The notes below the pieces were generated by a model that saw nothing but the letters and a program-made list of their open reading frames with translations, searched no databases and was not told the DNA's origin. The translations under genes and the position numbers were made by a program. A DNA stretch of 64,000 nucleotides from Glycomyces niveus. Lineage in GTDB: Bacteria; Actinomycetota; Actinomycetes; Mycobacteriales; Micromonosporaceae. The number at the start of each line of letters is the position of its first letter. Position 1 is the first letter of the stretch. The stretch spans positions 237,546 through 301,545 of the forward strand of contig NZ_JAGFNP010000001.1 in the NCBI RefSeq assembly GCF_017592475.1, given 5' to 3'. This document shows, piece by piece, positions 16,689 to 27,072 of this stretch.

Positions 16689-17582
16689 ATGAACGACGCG
16701 CTGATCGCCGCCCCGCCGGGCCACCCGCTCCTGGGCCCCGTCGAGCCGCCGCTGCTGCACGTCATGACCTACAACCTCAAGTCCGCCTCCGGCCGCGCCC
16801 CGCACTCCTGGTGGCGCCGCCGCCCCCTCGTGAAGGCCGTCCTCGAGAACGAGCTCCCCTCCGTCATCTGCACCCAGGAAGGCCGCTTCCGCCAACTCCT
16901 GGAACTGCGCGAGGACCTCGACGGCTACGACTGGGTCCACCTCGGCCGCGGCGGCGGGTCCCGCAGCGAGGCCACCGCGATCCTCTGGGACGCCGCCCGG
17001 CTCTCCCCGCTCGAATACGACCACCTCTGGCTCTCCAAGCACCCCAACGTGATCGGCTCGCGCAACTGGGGCAGCGGCACCATCCGGATGCTCACCTGGG
17101 TCCACCTGGAGGACCGCGTGACCGGCAGCCGCTTCTACGTGGTCGACAACCACTTCGACCACCGCTCCGAGAAGGCCCGCCGCAAGGGCGCGGGCATCCT
17201 CCTGCGCACTGTCGAACGCTTCCTCGACCCGGTGATCGTCGCGGGGGACTTCAACTGCGGCCCCGACTCCGCGACCTACCGCACCCTCACCGGCGGTGGC
17301 CTCGAGGACACCTGGGAGACCGCGGCCGAGCGCGCGACCCCCAACTGGGCCACATACAACCGCTGGCGGCCCGGGCCGGTCGAAGGCCCGACCCGCATGG
17401 ACTGGATCCTGACCCGGCCGAGCGATGACTGCGGCGTCGAGGTCCACCGGGTCGGCGTGAACGCCTACACCGAAGGCGGCCTGACCCCCTCCGACCACTG
17501 GCCGGTCCAGGCCGTGCTCAGACTCGTGCCCCGGCGCGAGCCGCAGCGGGCCCCACACCCAGGAACTCCCGGATCTCGCTGA
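16689..17582 (+). CDS. Endonuclease/exonuclease/phosphatase-family protein, cytoplasmic paralogue
   Basis: A 297-residue paralogue of the preceding gene without signal peptide. Motifs match one by one: TYNLKSASG, TQEGRFRQ, DNHFDHRSE, VAGDFNCGPDSATY and PSDHWPVQ. ATG 16689 is preceded by TATTTT-N6, a leaderless-type -10 (16677-16682), and by GAGG. The C-terminal 22 residues (PRREPQRAP onward) are encoded in the 65 bases overlapping the converging monooxygenase gene and look like readthrough rather than domain. Confidence 0.85.
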   Translation: MNDALIAAPPGHPLLGPVEPPLLHVMTYNLKSASGRAPHSWWRRRPLVKAVLENELPSVICTQEGRFRQLLELREDLDGYDWVHLGRGGGSRSEATAILWDAARLSPLEYDHLWLSKHPNVIGSRNWGSGTIRMLTWVHLEDRVTGSRFYVVDNHFDHRSEKARRKGAGILLRTVERFLDPVIVAGDFNCGPDSATYRTLTGGGLEDTWETAAERATPNWATYNRWRPGPVEGPTRMDWILTRPSDDCGVEVHRVGVNAYTEGGLTPSDHWPVQAVLRLVPRREPQRAPHPGTPGSR

Positions 17583-18657
17583 CCGCCGCCCGCCCGGCCC
17601 GGTTCGCCCCCACGGTGCTGGCCGTGGGGCCGTAGCCCACCAGGTGCACGCGCGGATCGGCCGCGACCCTGGTGCCGTCCATGACGATGCCGCCGCCGGG
17701 ACCGCGCAGTTTCAGCGGCGCGAGGTGGTCGAGCGCCGCCCGGAACCCGGTCGCCCACAGGATCGTGTCGACCGGCACGAACCGGCCGTCGTCCCAGCGA
17801 AGGCCCTCAGGGGTGATCGCGTCGAACATCGGCGAGCGGACGAGCACGCCCGACTCGCGCGCGGCCCGGATCGCGGGCGTCAGCGGCACGCCCGTGACGC
17901 TGATGACCGACTGCGGCCGCAGCCCGCGCCGCACCCGCTCCTCGACCATCGCGACCGCCTCGCGGCCCCGGTCCGGATTGAAATCCCCTGAGCGCCAGCG
18001 CGGTTCGCGCCGGGTGAACCAGTGGGTGGACGCGGCGAGCGGGGCGATCTCCATCAGGTGCTGGATCGCCGAGATCCCGCCGCCGACGACGGCGACGCGC
18101 CGGCCCTCGAACTCCCACGGCCCGCGGTACTGGGCGGTGTGCAGCTGCCGCCCGTTGAAGTGGTCCTGCCCGGCGTAGCGGGGCCAGAACGGGCGCTCCC
18201 AGGTGCCGGTGGCGTTGACGAGCGCCCTGGCGATCCAGGTGCCCTGGTCGGTGACGAGCTCGAGCCGCTTGTCGGGAAGCGAACGCACTGCGGCGACGGA
18301 GACGGGTCGGCGGACCCGCAGGTCGAACTCGCGCTCGTAGTCGGCGAAGTACCGGGCGATCACGCCGGAGACCGGGGTGGACGGGTCGGGTTCGGGCACG
18401 TCCATGCCCGGCAGCCGGTACACCCCGTTCACGGTCTCGAAGGTCAGTGTGGGCCAGCGGAACTGCCACGCGCCGCCCGCGTGCGGGGCGTGGTCGAGGA
18501 CGACGAACCCGGTCTCGGGCTCGAAGTGCCGCCGCAGGAAGTAGGCGGCGGAGAGGCCGGCCTGGCCGGCCCCGATCACGGCTACTTCGACTTCGCGCTG
18601 CACCTTCAGTGGAACGGTTCCGGCGCGGGCGGGATTCCGCCGGGTGAGCCCCTTCAC
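17518..18657 (-). CDS. NAD(P)/FAD-dependent monooxygenase (CzcO/Trk-like)
   Basis: A 379-residue flavoprotein with an FAD motif AVIGAGQAGLSAAYFLRRH at residue 26 and a second dinucleotide motif VAVVGGGISAIQHLMEIA near 190, as in putative flavin monooxygenases of the CzcO family. ATGF (WATGFRAALDHLAPL) and VGYGPTASTVGANRAGRAA near the C-terminus are typical. GTG start after GGGAAGG; an internal GTG twelve codons on could also serve. It follows the DUF3291 gene after 13 bases and probably shares its transcript. Substrate unknown. Confidence 0.85.
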   Translation of the reverse strand: MKGLTRRNPARAGTVPLKVQREVEVAVIGAGQAGLSAAYFLRRHFEPETGFVVLDHAPHAGGAWQFRWPTLTFETVNGVYRLPGMDVPEPDPSTPVSGVIARYFADYEREFDLRVRRPVSVAAVRSLPDKRLELVTDQGTWIARALVNATGTWERPFWPRYAGQDHFNGRQLHTAQYRGPWEFEGRRVAVVGGGISAIQHLMEIAPLAASTHWFTRREPRWRSGDFNPDRGREAVAMVEERVRRGLRPQSVISVTGVPLTPAIRAARESGVLVRSPMFDAITPEGLRWDDGRFVPVDTILWATGFRAALDHLAPLKLRGPGGGIVMDGTRVAADPRVHLVGYGPTASTVGANRAGRAAVSEIREFLGVGPAAARAGARV

Positions 18658-18670
18658 GCCCGTGCCTTCC

Positions 18671-19129
18671 CTATGCCTCCGGCGCTGGGAAGGCGTCCTT
18701 CATCGTGAAGGCCTCGGGGCTCGGGCCTTTCTCCCGCAAGACGGTGAGCCGCTTCTCGGCGTCCTGGACCGTGGGCCGCTCGCCCGCGGGCACCCACCAC
18801 AGCGCGGTGACCGCCTCTTTCAGGTGCTCGAACCATTCGCGGCGGCGCTGGAGGAACGGCCGGTGCGCGGGGCCGTAGACGTACTCGCGGAACGCCTCGG
18901 GGCCGGTCCACACCGACATGTTGACGATGAGCCATTCGTCGCCCCAGAACCGGAACCCGGTGGCGCCGTCGCCCTCGCCGTCCACGAGCCGCCACACGAA
19001 GCCCGGTGCGGCGTCCGCGGCGGCGTTGACCTCCGCGAGGCCGTCCATGAAGTCCTTCATCACCGGCGAATCGAGGGGCGCGCGCATCCGCCCGATGTTC
19101 ACTTGCGCCAGTTCGTATCCCGCAGTCAT
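18671..19129 (-). CDS. DUF3291 domain-containing protein
   Basis: A 152-residue protein matching the DUF3291 pattern: YELAQVNIGRMRAPLDSPVMKDFMDGLAEVNAAADAAPGFVWRL at the start, then WGDEWLIVNMSVWTGPEAFREYVY and HRPFLQRRREWFE, close to the antibiotic-biosynthesis-monooxygenase ferredoxin-like fold. ATG at 19129 is preferred over one 12 codons upstream because homologues start with this motif. It is upstream partner of the flavin monooxygenase gene. Confidence 0.85.
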   Translation of the reverse strand: MTAGYELAQVNIGRMRAPLDSPVMKDFMDGLAEVNAAADAAPGFVWRLVDGEGDGATGFRFWGDEWLIVNMSVWTGPEAFREYVYGPAHRPFLQRRREWFEHLKEAVTALWWVPAGERPTVQDAEKRLTVLREKGPSPEAFTMKDAFPAPEA

Positions 19130-19213
19130 GCCCTGAGACTGCCAGCGCCCCGCGCGGGTCGTCAACGCCCGCGCCCGAATCCCAGTCGCAACCCAGTCGA
19201 CCGGGTTTTCGGT

Positions 19214-19300
19214 TCAGTCCGCGAGGGGTGTCGGGAATTCGAGGCGGTTGCCGAACGGCGGGGCGCCGCGCGGGTCGCGGTAGCGGGCGTGGTCGGTCAC
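19214..19300 (-). CDS. Possible 28-codon open reading frame
   Basis: A GTG with AGAGGA three bases upstream opens a frame VTDHARYRDPRGAPPFGNR and nine more codons before TGA. Third positions are G/C-rich as in real genes. I do not recognise it. It could be a fragment of a lost gene. Confidence 0.25.
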   Translation of the reverse strand: MTDHARYRDPRGAPPFGNRLEFPTPLAD

Positions 19301-19323
19301 GGTTCCTCTTGGGGGGCAAGGGA

Positions 19324-19352
19324 AGAGGGGCGGGCCAGCGGCCCGCCCCTCT
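19324..19352 (-). terminator. Terminator of aconitase gene
   Basis: A 13-bp perfect stem (AGAGGGGCGGGCC with its complement) closed by AGC lies 16 bases beyond the acnA stop codon. Confidence 0.85.
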
Positions 19353-19368
19353 CATTCGCTCAAGGCGG

Positions 19369-22092
<2,724 letters not shown>

Positions 22093-22520
22093 GAGAGCTC
22101 CTTGGTTTCAGAACTGAAGATCGGTCTCAGTCTGCCGCACCCTCAAGGCCAGGGAACCGAGGTCGCGGAGAGTGGACCGCTCATAAACAGTACGTCCGTC
22201 TTATTTAACGGTTCCAACTGTATCACCCGGTGCATGGCGAGGGGTCCTTAGCCGAGCCTAAGCCGGTGCCGCGGCACGGCTCCACGGACACAGTGGTGCC
22301 GTGAAGCCCTGCGGCGCTTGGGATTTCAAGGAGGTCCGCGAACCGGGCCGCACTGCGGGGTTTGAAGGCCGGCGGCGGTTCGCGGTTGGTGTGCGGTGAT
22401 GCTCGCCGCCGCCGGCCCGGTGCGGTGGATATAAGTCTTAATTCGGACTATACGCGCCGTGCCCACTGGGCCGTCACCGACCCGGGGATTCACGTCGCTG
22501 CCTGCGGTTACACCGCCAAA
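22093..22520. other. 428-base gene-free interval
   Basis: No frame here has credible codon use. The side next to acnA should hold its promoter; on the minus strand TTGGAA is followed after 19 bases by TACTGT. At 22430-22452 there is an A/T-rich imperfect inverted repeat (TATAAGTC and GGACTATA arms) that could be an operator or promoter with no clear gene. GTGCCGCGGCAC near 22268 is a short palindrome. Confidence 0.4.
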
Positions 22521-24020
22521 CTAGTCAAACTTATGGCTCGCAAGCGTCGCCAAGCGAGGTCCCGCCTGGCGCTGCTCGCCGAGCCAGGACTCGACGTCGT
22601 CGGCCGTGCGCGGGAGCCCGGCCGAGAGGTTCTCGCAGCCCTCGGCGGTGACCCGCACGTCGTCCTCGATGCGGATGCCGACGCCGCGCAGCTCCTCGGG
22701 GACCAGCTCGTCGTTGGCCTGGAAGTACAGGCCCGGCTCGACGGTGAGCACGTAGTCCTCCTGCACCGCGCCCCGGTAGTAGTGCTCGGGGCGGGAGTTC
22801 GCGCAGTCGTGCACGTCGAGGCCGAGCATGTGGCCGAAGCCGTGCAGGGTCCAGCGGCGGTAGATGAGCGAGTCCTTGTCCAGGGCCTCGTCGACCGAGC
22901 CGGGCAGGACCCCGAGTCCCTTGAGGCCCTCGGCCAGGACCCGCATGCAGGTCTGGTGGATCTCCTGGAACTCGGTGCCGGGCTTGATGACGTCCATGCC
23001 CGCCTGCTGCGAGGCGTGCACGATGTCGTACACCTCGCGCTGCAGCGGCGTGAACGTGCCGCTCACCGGCAGGGTCCGGGTGACGTCCGCGGTGTAGAGG
23101 TGGTTGTTCTCCACGCCCATGTCCATGAGGATCAGCTCGCCCGGCGTGGTGCGCCCGTCGTTGGTGATCCAGTGCAGCGTCGTGGCGTGCGAGCCCGCGC
23201 CCACGATCGAGTCGTAGCCGAGGCCGTTGCCCTCGAGGCGCGATCGCAGCCCGAACACGCCCTCCAGAGTCCGCTCGGGGATGGAGCCGTTCGAAGGCAG
23301 GATGCGCGCCACGTCCTCGAAGCCGCGCACCGTGATGTCGATGGCGTCCTGCAGCTGCTCGAGCTCCCACGCGTCCTTGACCAGTCGCAGCTCCGAGAGC
23401 ACCGCGGCGAGTTCGCCGTCGCGGGTCGGCTGCGGGTGCCCGTCGGCGTCCCTGCCCGGCTCCTCGGCCGCGAACAGCGCGTCCACGCCCGCGTCGAAGC
23501 CGCGCAGCACGCGCGCCTTGCCGCGCTCGACGCCCTGCAGCTCGCTCTCGAGCCGCTCCACGTCGCGGACTTCGACGCCCAGCTCGATGCTCGTCTCCTG
23601 CAGCGACCGCTTGCGGCCGATCCACAGCTCGCCGTATTTCGCGGAGCGGAAGAACTCGTCGGAGTCGGTGCCCTTGCGCGGGCGGCGGTACAGCACCGCG
23701 TCGTGGCCCGCCGTGCCGTTGGGGTGCAGGACGAGCACGCCCTCGGGGTCGAGGTCGCCGGTGAGCCACGCGAAGTCCGAGCCCGCGCGGAAGCGGAAGA
23801 AGGTGTCGTTCGAGCGGGTCTTCTCGGCGCCCGTGGGGACCACGACGGTCTCGCCCGGGAAGGCCGCGGAGACCGCCTCGCGGCGGCGGGCCGTGTAGGC
23901 CGCCTGCGCCGACTCGGCCACGTCGAGTTCCGACGCGCCCCAACCCGTGCGCATGAAGTTCAGGAACTTCTCGGGGAACTTGGGGTCGTGGGGCCGCTCG
24001 CCGGACTTCTTCTCAGCCAT
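22521..24020 (-). CDS. pepP: Xaa-Pro aminopeptidase (aminopeptidase P, M24B)
   Basis: A 499-residue cytoplasmic metallopeptidase releasing N-terminal residues next to proline. N-terminal creatinase-like domain (residues 30-210) with FAWLTGDLDPEGVLV; C-terminal pita-bread domain from about 225. Metal ligands are visible: LILMDMGVENNHLYTADVTRTLPVSG (two Asp), HGFGHMLGLDVHD (His), LTVEPGLYF (Glu) and GVGIRIEDDVRVT (Glu). The ATG is preceded by AAGGAC. No operon partner is evident. Confidence 0.92.
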   Translation of the reverse strand: MAEKKSGERPHDPKFPEKFLNFMRTGWGASELDVAESAQAAYTARRREAVSAAFPGETVVVPTGAEKTRSNDTFFRFRAGSDFAWLTGDLDPEGVLVLHPNGTAGHDAVLYRRPRKGTDSDEFFRSAKYGELWIGRKRSLQETSIELGVEVRDVERLESELQGVERGKARVLRGFDAGVDALFAAEEPGRDADGHPQPTRDGELAAVLSELRLVKDAWELEQLQDAIDITVRGFEDVARILPSNGSIPERTLEGVFGLRSRLEGNGLGYDSIVGAGSHATTLHWITNDGRTTPGELILMDMGVENNHLYTADVTRTLPVSGTFTPLQREVYDIVHASQQAGMDVIKPGTEFQEIHQTCMRVLAEGLKGLGVLPGSVDEALDKDSLIYRRWTLHGFGHMLGLDVHDCANSRPEHYYRGAVQEDYVLTVEPGLYFQANDELVPEELRGVGIRIEDDVRVTAEGCENLSAGLPRTADDVESWLGEQRQAGPRLATLASHKFD

Positions 24021-24174
24021 GACAGGTCCTTCCCAACCGTGTTGCGCCTGCTCCGATGATCGGCTCGCAGGCGTCGCCGCATGAGGTGGATGTGCCTCAA
24101 CACGACCGTACTACTGGTGTGAGACGGCGACGGCGGCTAGTAGCGACGCCGGGGCCACCGCTACCCTGGAAATC

Positions 24175-24474
24175 GTGACCGATCGCGCCAATTCGTCGCT
24201 CAATCCCCCCGCCGGGGCGGGGGCCGGGCGTTCCGGTGTCACCCTCGGCGCCGACCAGCTCGAGCAGATCCGCCGCCTCGTCGCGGTCGGCCGGGCCCCC
24301 TCGGTGGACGAGTACGTCGCCGCGGCCGTGGCCGAGCGCCTCGAACGCGACCGCTCCCTCACCGAGCTGCAGGACCTCTTCGAGCGCAAGGGCCACGCCC
24401 CCAGCGCCGAGCACCTGGCCTGGGCCCGCGAAGTCCTCGGCGTCGACGACAGAGACGGCGAGGGCAGAGCGTGA
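24175..24474 (+). CDS. VapB-like antitoxin
   Basis: A 99-residue protein with a region (residues 22-60) resembling ribbon-helix-helix antitoxins: GVTLGADQLEQIRRLV, then APSVDEYVAAAVAERLERDRS. The C-terminal half is charged, as expected for toxin binding. It starts with GTG; TACCCT sits 7 bases upstream, so the mRNA is probably leaderless. It overlaps the next gene by four bases (GTGA). Function is inferred from size, fold and the PIN-like partner. Confidence 0.6.
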   Translation: MTDRANSSLNPPAGAGAGRSGVTLGADQLEQIRRLVAVGRAPSVDEYVAAAVAERLERDRSLTELQDLFERKGHAPSAEHLAWAREVLGVDDRDGEGRA

Positions 24475-24866
24475 TCGGCGGCCGCATCCTGGACGTGTCC
24501 GCCATCGTCGGTTTCGCGACCTCCATGCCCTACCCGCAGGCCGTCGTCTTCACCGCCCTCGAGCAGAACGTGGTCCTCGCGATCCCCTCCGGGGCCCTCG
24601 CCGAGGCCTGGTCCCAGGCCCGCCGCCGCGACCGCGACGCCCTCCTCGTCCTCCTCGGCCTGCCCGTCACCGTCGTCATGGACCTCGACCAGAAGTCCGC
24701 CCGCGACGTCGGCCTCATGCTCTCGCGCTCGCGCCAGCACGGGAACATCGCCGCCGGGCACGTCGCGTGGTGTGGCCTGAACCGCCCCGGCTGGCCCATC
24801 GTGACGGGCGAGCCGAAGACGCTGCTTGCATTCGACTCGAGCCTCGAGATCGACCAATTGCCTTGA
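24471..24866 (+). CDS. PIN-domain-like protein, VapC-type toxin partner
   Basis: A 131-residue protein with the outline of a PIN nuclease: ILDVSAIVGFA (Asp8), ALAEAW (Glu45) and a terminal strand IVTGEPKTLLAF where PIN proteins usually have T-R/T-D. The third acidic residue is missing (AAGHVAWCGL where DALIAA-like sequence is expected). It is translationally coupled to the antitoxin-like gene. It may be a weakened toxin or one that binds rather than cuts RNA. Confidence 0.55.
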   Translation: MIGGRILDVSAIVGFATSMPYPQAVVFTALEQNVVLAIPSGALAEAWSQARRRDRDALLVLLGLPVTVVMDLDQKSARDVGLMLSRSRQHGNIAAGHVAWCGLNRPGWPIVTGEPKTLLAFDSSLEIDQLP

Positions 24867-24922
24867 GCCGAGGACCGACGGACAATGGAGGGGTGGACGT
24901 GACCGCCGCACAGGAGCAGACC

Positions 24923-25366
24923 ATGAGCGATCTCGGCCAACTGGACTACCGGCCCCGCAAGTCCCGCATCGGGGCCTGGATCGGCGCCGCCGTGGCGTTC
25001 GGCGGCTTCACCGCCCTGTCGTTCACCCTCGGCAGCCAGACCTACGAAGGCGGCGCCGTCACCTGGGTCGACCAGGCGGGCATGATCGGCCTCGGCGTCA
25101 TCGGCGCCGGCATCGCCCTCAGCTTCCTGCGCCTGCGCGTCCGCGCCGACGAGAAGGGCATCGAGGTGACCAACGTCGCATCGAAGCGCTACTTCCCCTG
25201 GCAGGTCGTCACCGCCCTCAATTTCACGGACAAGATGACTTGGGCCACCGTGGAACTCGCGGACGACGACGAGATGTCCATCATGGCGATCCAGGTCAGC
25301 GACAAGGCCCGCGCTGTGGCGGCGATCAAACACCTGCGAGCGCTCTTGGAGCAGTCCCGCAGCTAG
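24923..25366 (+). CDS. PH-domain (bPH6-like) membrane protein
   Basis: A 147-residue protein with two transmembrane helices (IGAWIGAAVAFGGFTALSFTL and AGMIGLGVIGAGIALSFL) followed by a small bacterial PH-like domain (RVRADEKGIEVTNVASKRYFPWQVVTALNFTDK). AGGAG lies 6 bases before ATG 24923. This protein type commonly sits just upstream of infC in actinomycetes. Function unknown. Confidence 0.75.
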   Translation: MSDLGQLDYRPRKSRIGAWIGAAVAFGGFTALSFTLGSQTYEGGAVTWVDQAGMIGLGVIGAGIALSFLRLRVRADEKGIEVTNVASKRYFPWQVVTALNFTDKMTWATVELADDDEMSIMAIQVSDKARAVAAIKHLRALLEQSRS

Positions 25367-25376
25367 GTGCTAGTAT
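25346..25376 (+). promoter_or_regulatory. Promoter of the infC operon
   Basis: TTGGAG (25346-25351) and TAGTAT (25371-25376) with 19 bases between them sit across the end of the PH-domain gene. Transcription from here would give an infC leader of roughly 300 bases. Confidence 0.5.
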
Positions 25377-25383
25377 TGCGTGT

Positions 25384-25688
25384 CGATCGCACCGGGCCAT
25401 CTCGCATGGCGCGCGGTGCCGCAAGCGGAGTCCAGCTCCCACCCGCAGCCGGGACCCCCTAGGGGGAGCCGACAGGTGAACGGGTCACGTACGGCGACGA
25501 GATCGCCGTGCCCTTGGAGTGGACCCTGGCTGACGCCGGGGTCTTTTCTTTTGGGGACCTCACACGCGTGAGGCCTGTGCTGGGTCACGCTTGCACGACA
25601 AGCCGCCGGGGCTCCCGCCCCGACGACCGGAACAGCCACAGGGGCGCTGATGTTGACATCAGCGAGAATCGCGAACCAAGGAGGCCCC
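25384..25688 (+). promoter_or_regulatory. infC operon leader with attenuator-like terminator
   Basis: The leader contains several hairpins: the palindrome CCCCCTAGGGGG (25455-25466), ACGGCGA/TCGCCGT (25491-25509), and a full intrinsic terminator GACCCTGGC/GCCGGGGTC (25522-25543) followed by TTTTCTTTT. A GGGTC at 25482-25486 could pair with the terminator's 5' arm as an antiterminator. The infC-rpmI-rplT operon is known in other bacteria to be controlled in its leader by L20 or IF3; by position this leader may do the same. No conserved L20-site motif was identified. Confidence 0.55.
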
Positions 25689-26345
25689 ATCAGCGATCTG
25701 CGTATTAACGACCAGATTCGGACCAAGGAAGTGCGCCTGGTCGGCCCGGCAGGGGAACAGGTCGGCATCGTGTCGATCGACAAAGCCCTGCAACTGGCCG
25801 CCGACGTCGACCTGGACCTGGTCGAAGTCGCACCCACCGCCCGTCCGCCGGTCTGCAAGCTCATGGACTACGGCAAGTACAAGTACGAGTCCGCTCAGAA
25901 GGCCCGTGCCTCGCGCCGCAACCAGCAGCAGACCGTCATCAAAGAGATGAAGCTCCGGCCGAAGATCGACAAGCACGACTACGAGACCAAAAAGGGTCAC
26001 ATCGTGCGGTTCCTCACGGCCGGCGACAAGGTCAAGATCACGATCATGTTCCGCGGTCGCGAGCAGTCGCGCCCCGAGCTCGGCCGGCGCCTGCTGGACA
26101 AGCTCGCGGAAGAGCTCGCCGACCTCGCGATCATCGAATCGGCCGCCAAGCAGGACGGCCGCAACATGATCATGGTCGTCGCCCCGATCCGCCCCAAGGG
26201 CGAGATCGCCAAGAGCGGCGGCGGACGTAAGGGCGGACGCGGCGGCGACGCCGAACCGGCCGAAGCGGCGGCCTCGGAGGCACCCGCGGAAGCTCCCTCG
26301 GAGCAGCCCGCGGAGACGCCAGCCGAGACGACGCCCGAGGCCTGA
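25689..26345 (+). CDS. infC: Translation initiation factor IF-3, probable ATC start
   Basis: A 218-residue IF-3. Its N-domain begins [20 protein letters not shown], then [24 protein letters not shown] and [18 protein letters not shown]; the C-terminus is an Ala/Pro/Glu-rich tail from about residue 180. A full Shine-Dalgarno AAGGAGG (25678-25684) stands 4 bases before ATC 25689, exactly where homologues begin. infC uses rare AUU/AUC starts in many bacteria for autoregulation by IF3 itself. An in-frame ATG at 25650 lacks a binding site. Confidence 0.92.
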   Translation: MSDLRINDQIRTKEVRLVGPAGEQVGIVSIDKALQLAADVDLDLVEVAPTARPPVCKLMDYGKYKYESAQKARASRRNQQQTVIKEMKLRPKIDKHDYETKKGHIVRFLTAGDKVKITIMFRGREQSRPELGRRLLDKLAEELADLAIIESAAKQDGRNMIMVVAPIRPKGEIAKSGGGRKGGRGGDAEPAEAAASEAPAEAPSEQPAETPAETTPEA

Positions 26346-26427
26346 CCCCGAGCACCACTCACCGGCCGGAAGCGGGCGCCCGCGCGCGCCCGCCCCCGAC
26401 CGGCATTGAACACAGAGGAGAAGCACG

Positions 26428-26622
26428 ATGCCGAAGATGAAGACCCACAGCGGTGCCAAGAAGCGGTTCAAGGTGACCGGCTCCGGCAAGCTGATGCGCC
26501 GCAGCGCCGGCAAGAACCACCTCATGGAGCACAAGAGCGGTCGCTTCAAGCGCAAGGCGCAGGGCCGCACCGAGCTCGCCCCCGCCGACCAGAAGCAGGT
26601 CCGGAAGCTGCTGGGCAAGTAA
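26428..26622 (+). CDS. rpmI: 50S ribosomal protein L35
   Basis: A 64-residue, strongly basic protein: [20 protein letters not shown], then [22 protein letters not shown], standard for L35. GAGGAGAAG precedes the ATG. It is the second gene of the infC operon. Confidence 0.97.
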   Translation: MPKMKTHSGAKKRFKVTGSGKLMRRSAGKNHLMEHKSGRFKRKAQGRTELAPADQKQVRKLLGK

Positions 26623-26673
26623 GCCCGCACTCCGTTTGACTTCCCATCCGCTTTAAACGCAAGGAGACTTACT

Positions 26674-27057
26674 GTGGCACGCGTCAAGCGTTCGGTGAAC
26701 GCCAAGAAGAAGCGCCGCGTCGTACTCGAAGAGGCCAAGGGTTACCGCGGGCAGCGCTCGCGCCTGTACCGCAAGGCCAAGGAGCAGCTGCTCCACTCGT
26801 ACACCTACTCGTACCGCGACCGCAAGAACCGCAAGCGCGAGTTCCGCAAGCTGTGGATCACCCGCATCAACGCGGCCGCCCGCGCGAACGGCATCACCTA
26901 CAACCGCTTCATGCAGGGCCTGTCCCTCGCCGAGGTCGAGGTGGACCGCAAGATCCTCGCCGAGCTGGCCGTCAACGACGCGGCGGCGTTCACCGCCCTC
27001 GTCGAGGTCGCCCGCAAGGCCCTCCCCGAGGACGTCAACGCCCCGGTTGAGCAGTAG
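26674..27057 (+). CDS. rplT: 50S ribosomal protein L20
   Basis: A 127-residue protein needed for early 50S assembly. It begins [20 protein letters not shown] and contains [20 protein letters not shown] and [20 protein letters not shown], all typical of L20. GTG start after AAGGAG. In other phyla L20 represses this operon by binding the leader RNA. Confidence 0.97.
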   Translation: MARVKRSVNAKKKRRVVLEEAKGYRGQRSRLYRKAKEQLLHSYTYSYRDRKNRKREFRKLWITRINAAARANGITYNRFMQGLSLAEVEVDRKILAELAVNDAAAFTALVEVARKALPEDVNAPVEQ

Positions 27058-27072
27058 AGCCGAGCAGTAAAG

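Noticed and set aside
14093..19129. Biosynthetic gene cluster suggested by several monooxygenases
   Set aside because: No polyketide, peptide-synthetase, terpene or RiPP core gene is present; the genes are on both strands and separated by terminators.
25380..25571. 63-residue frame in the infC leader
   Set aside because: Its codon use is poor and it crosses the leader hairpins; a leader peptide cannot be excluded, but nothing supports it.
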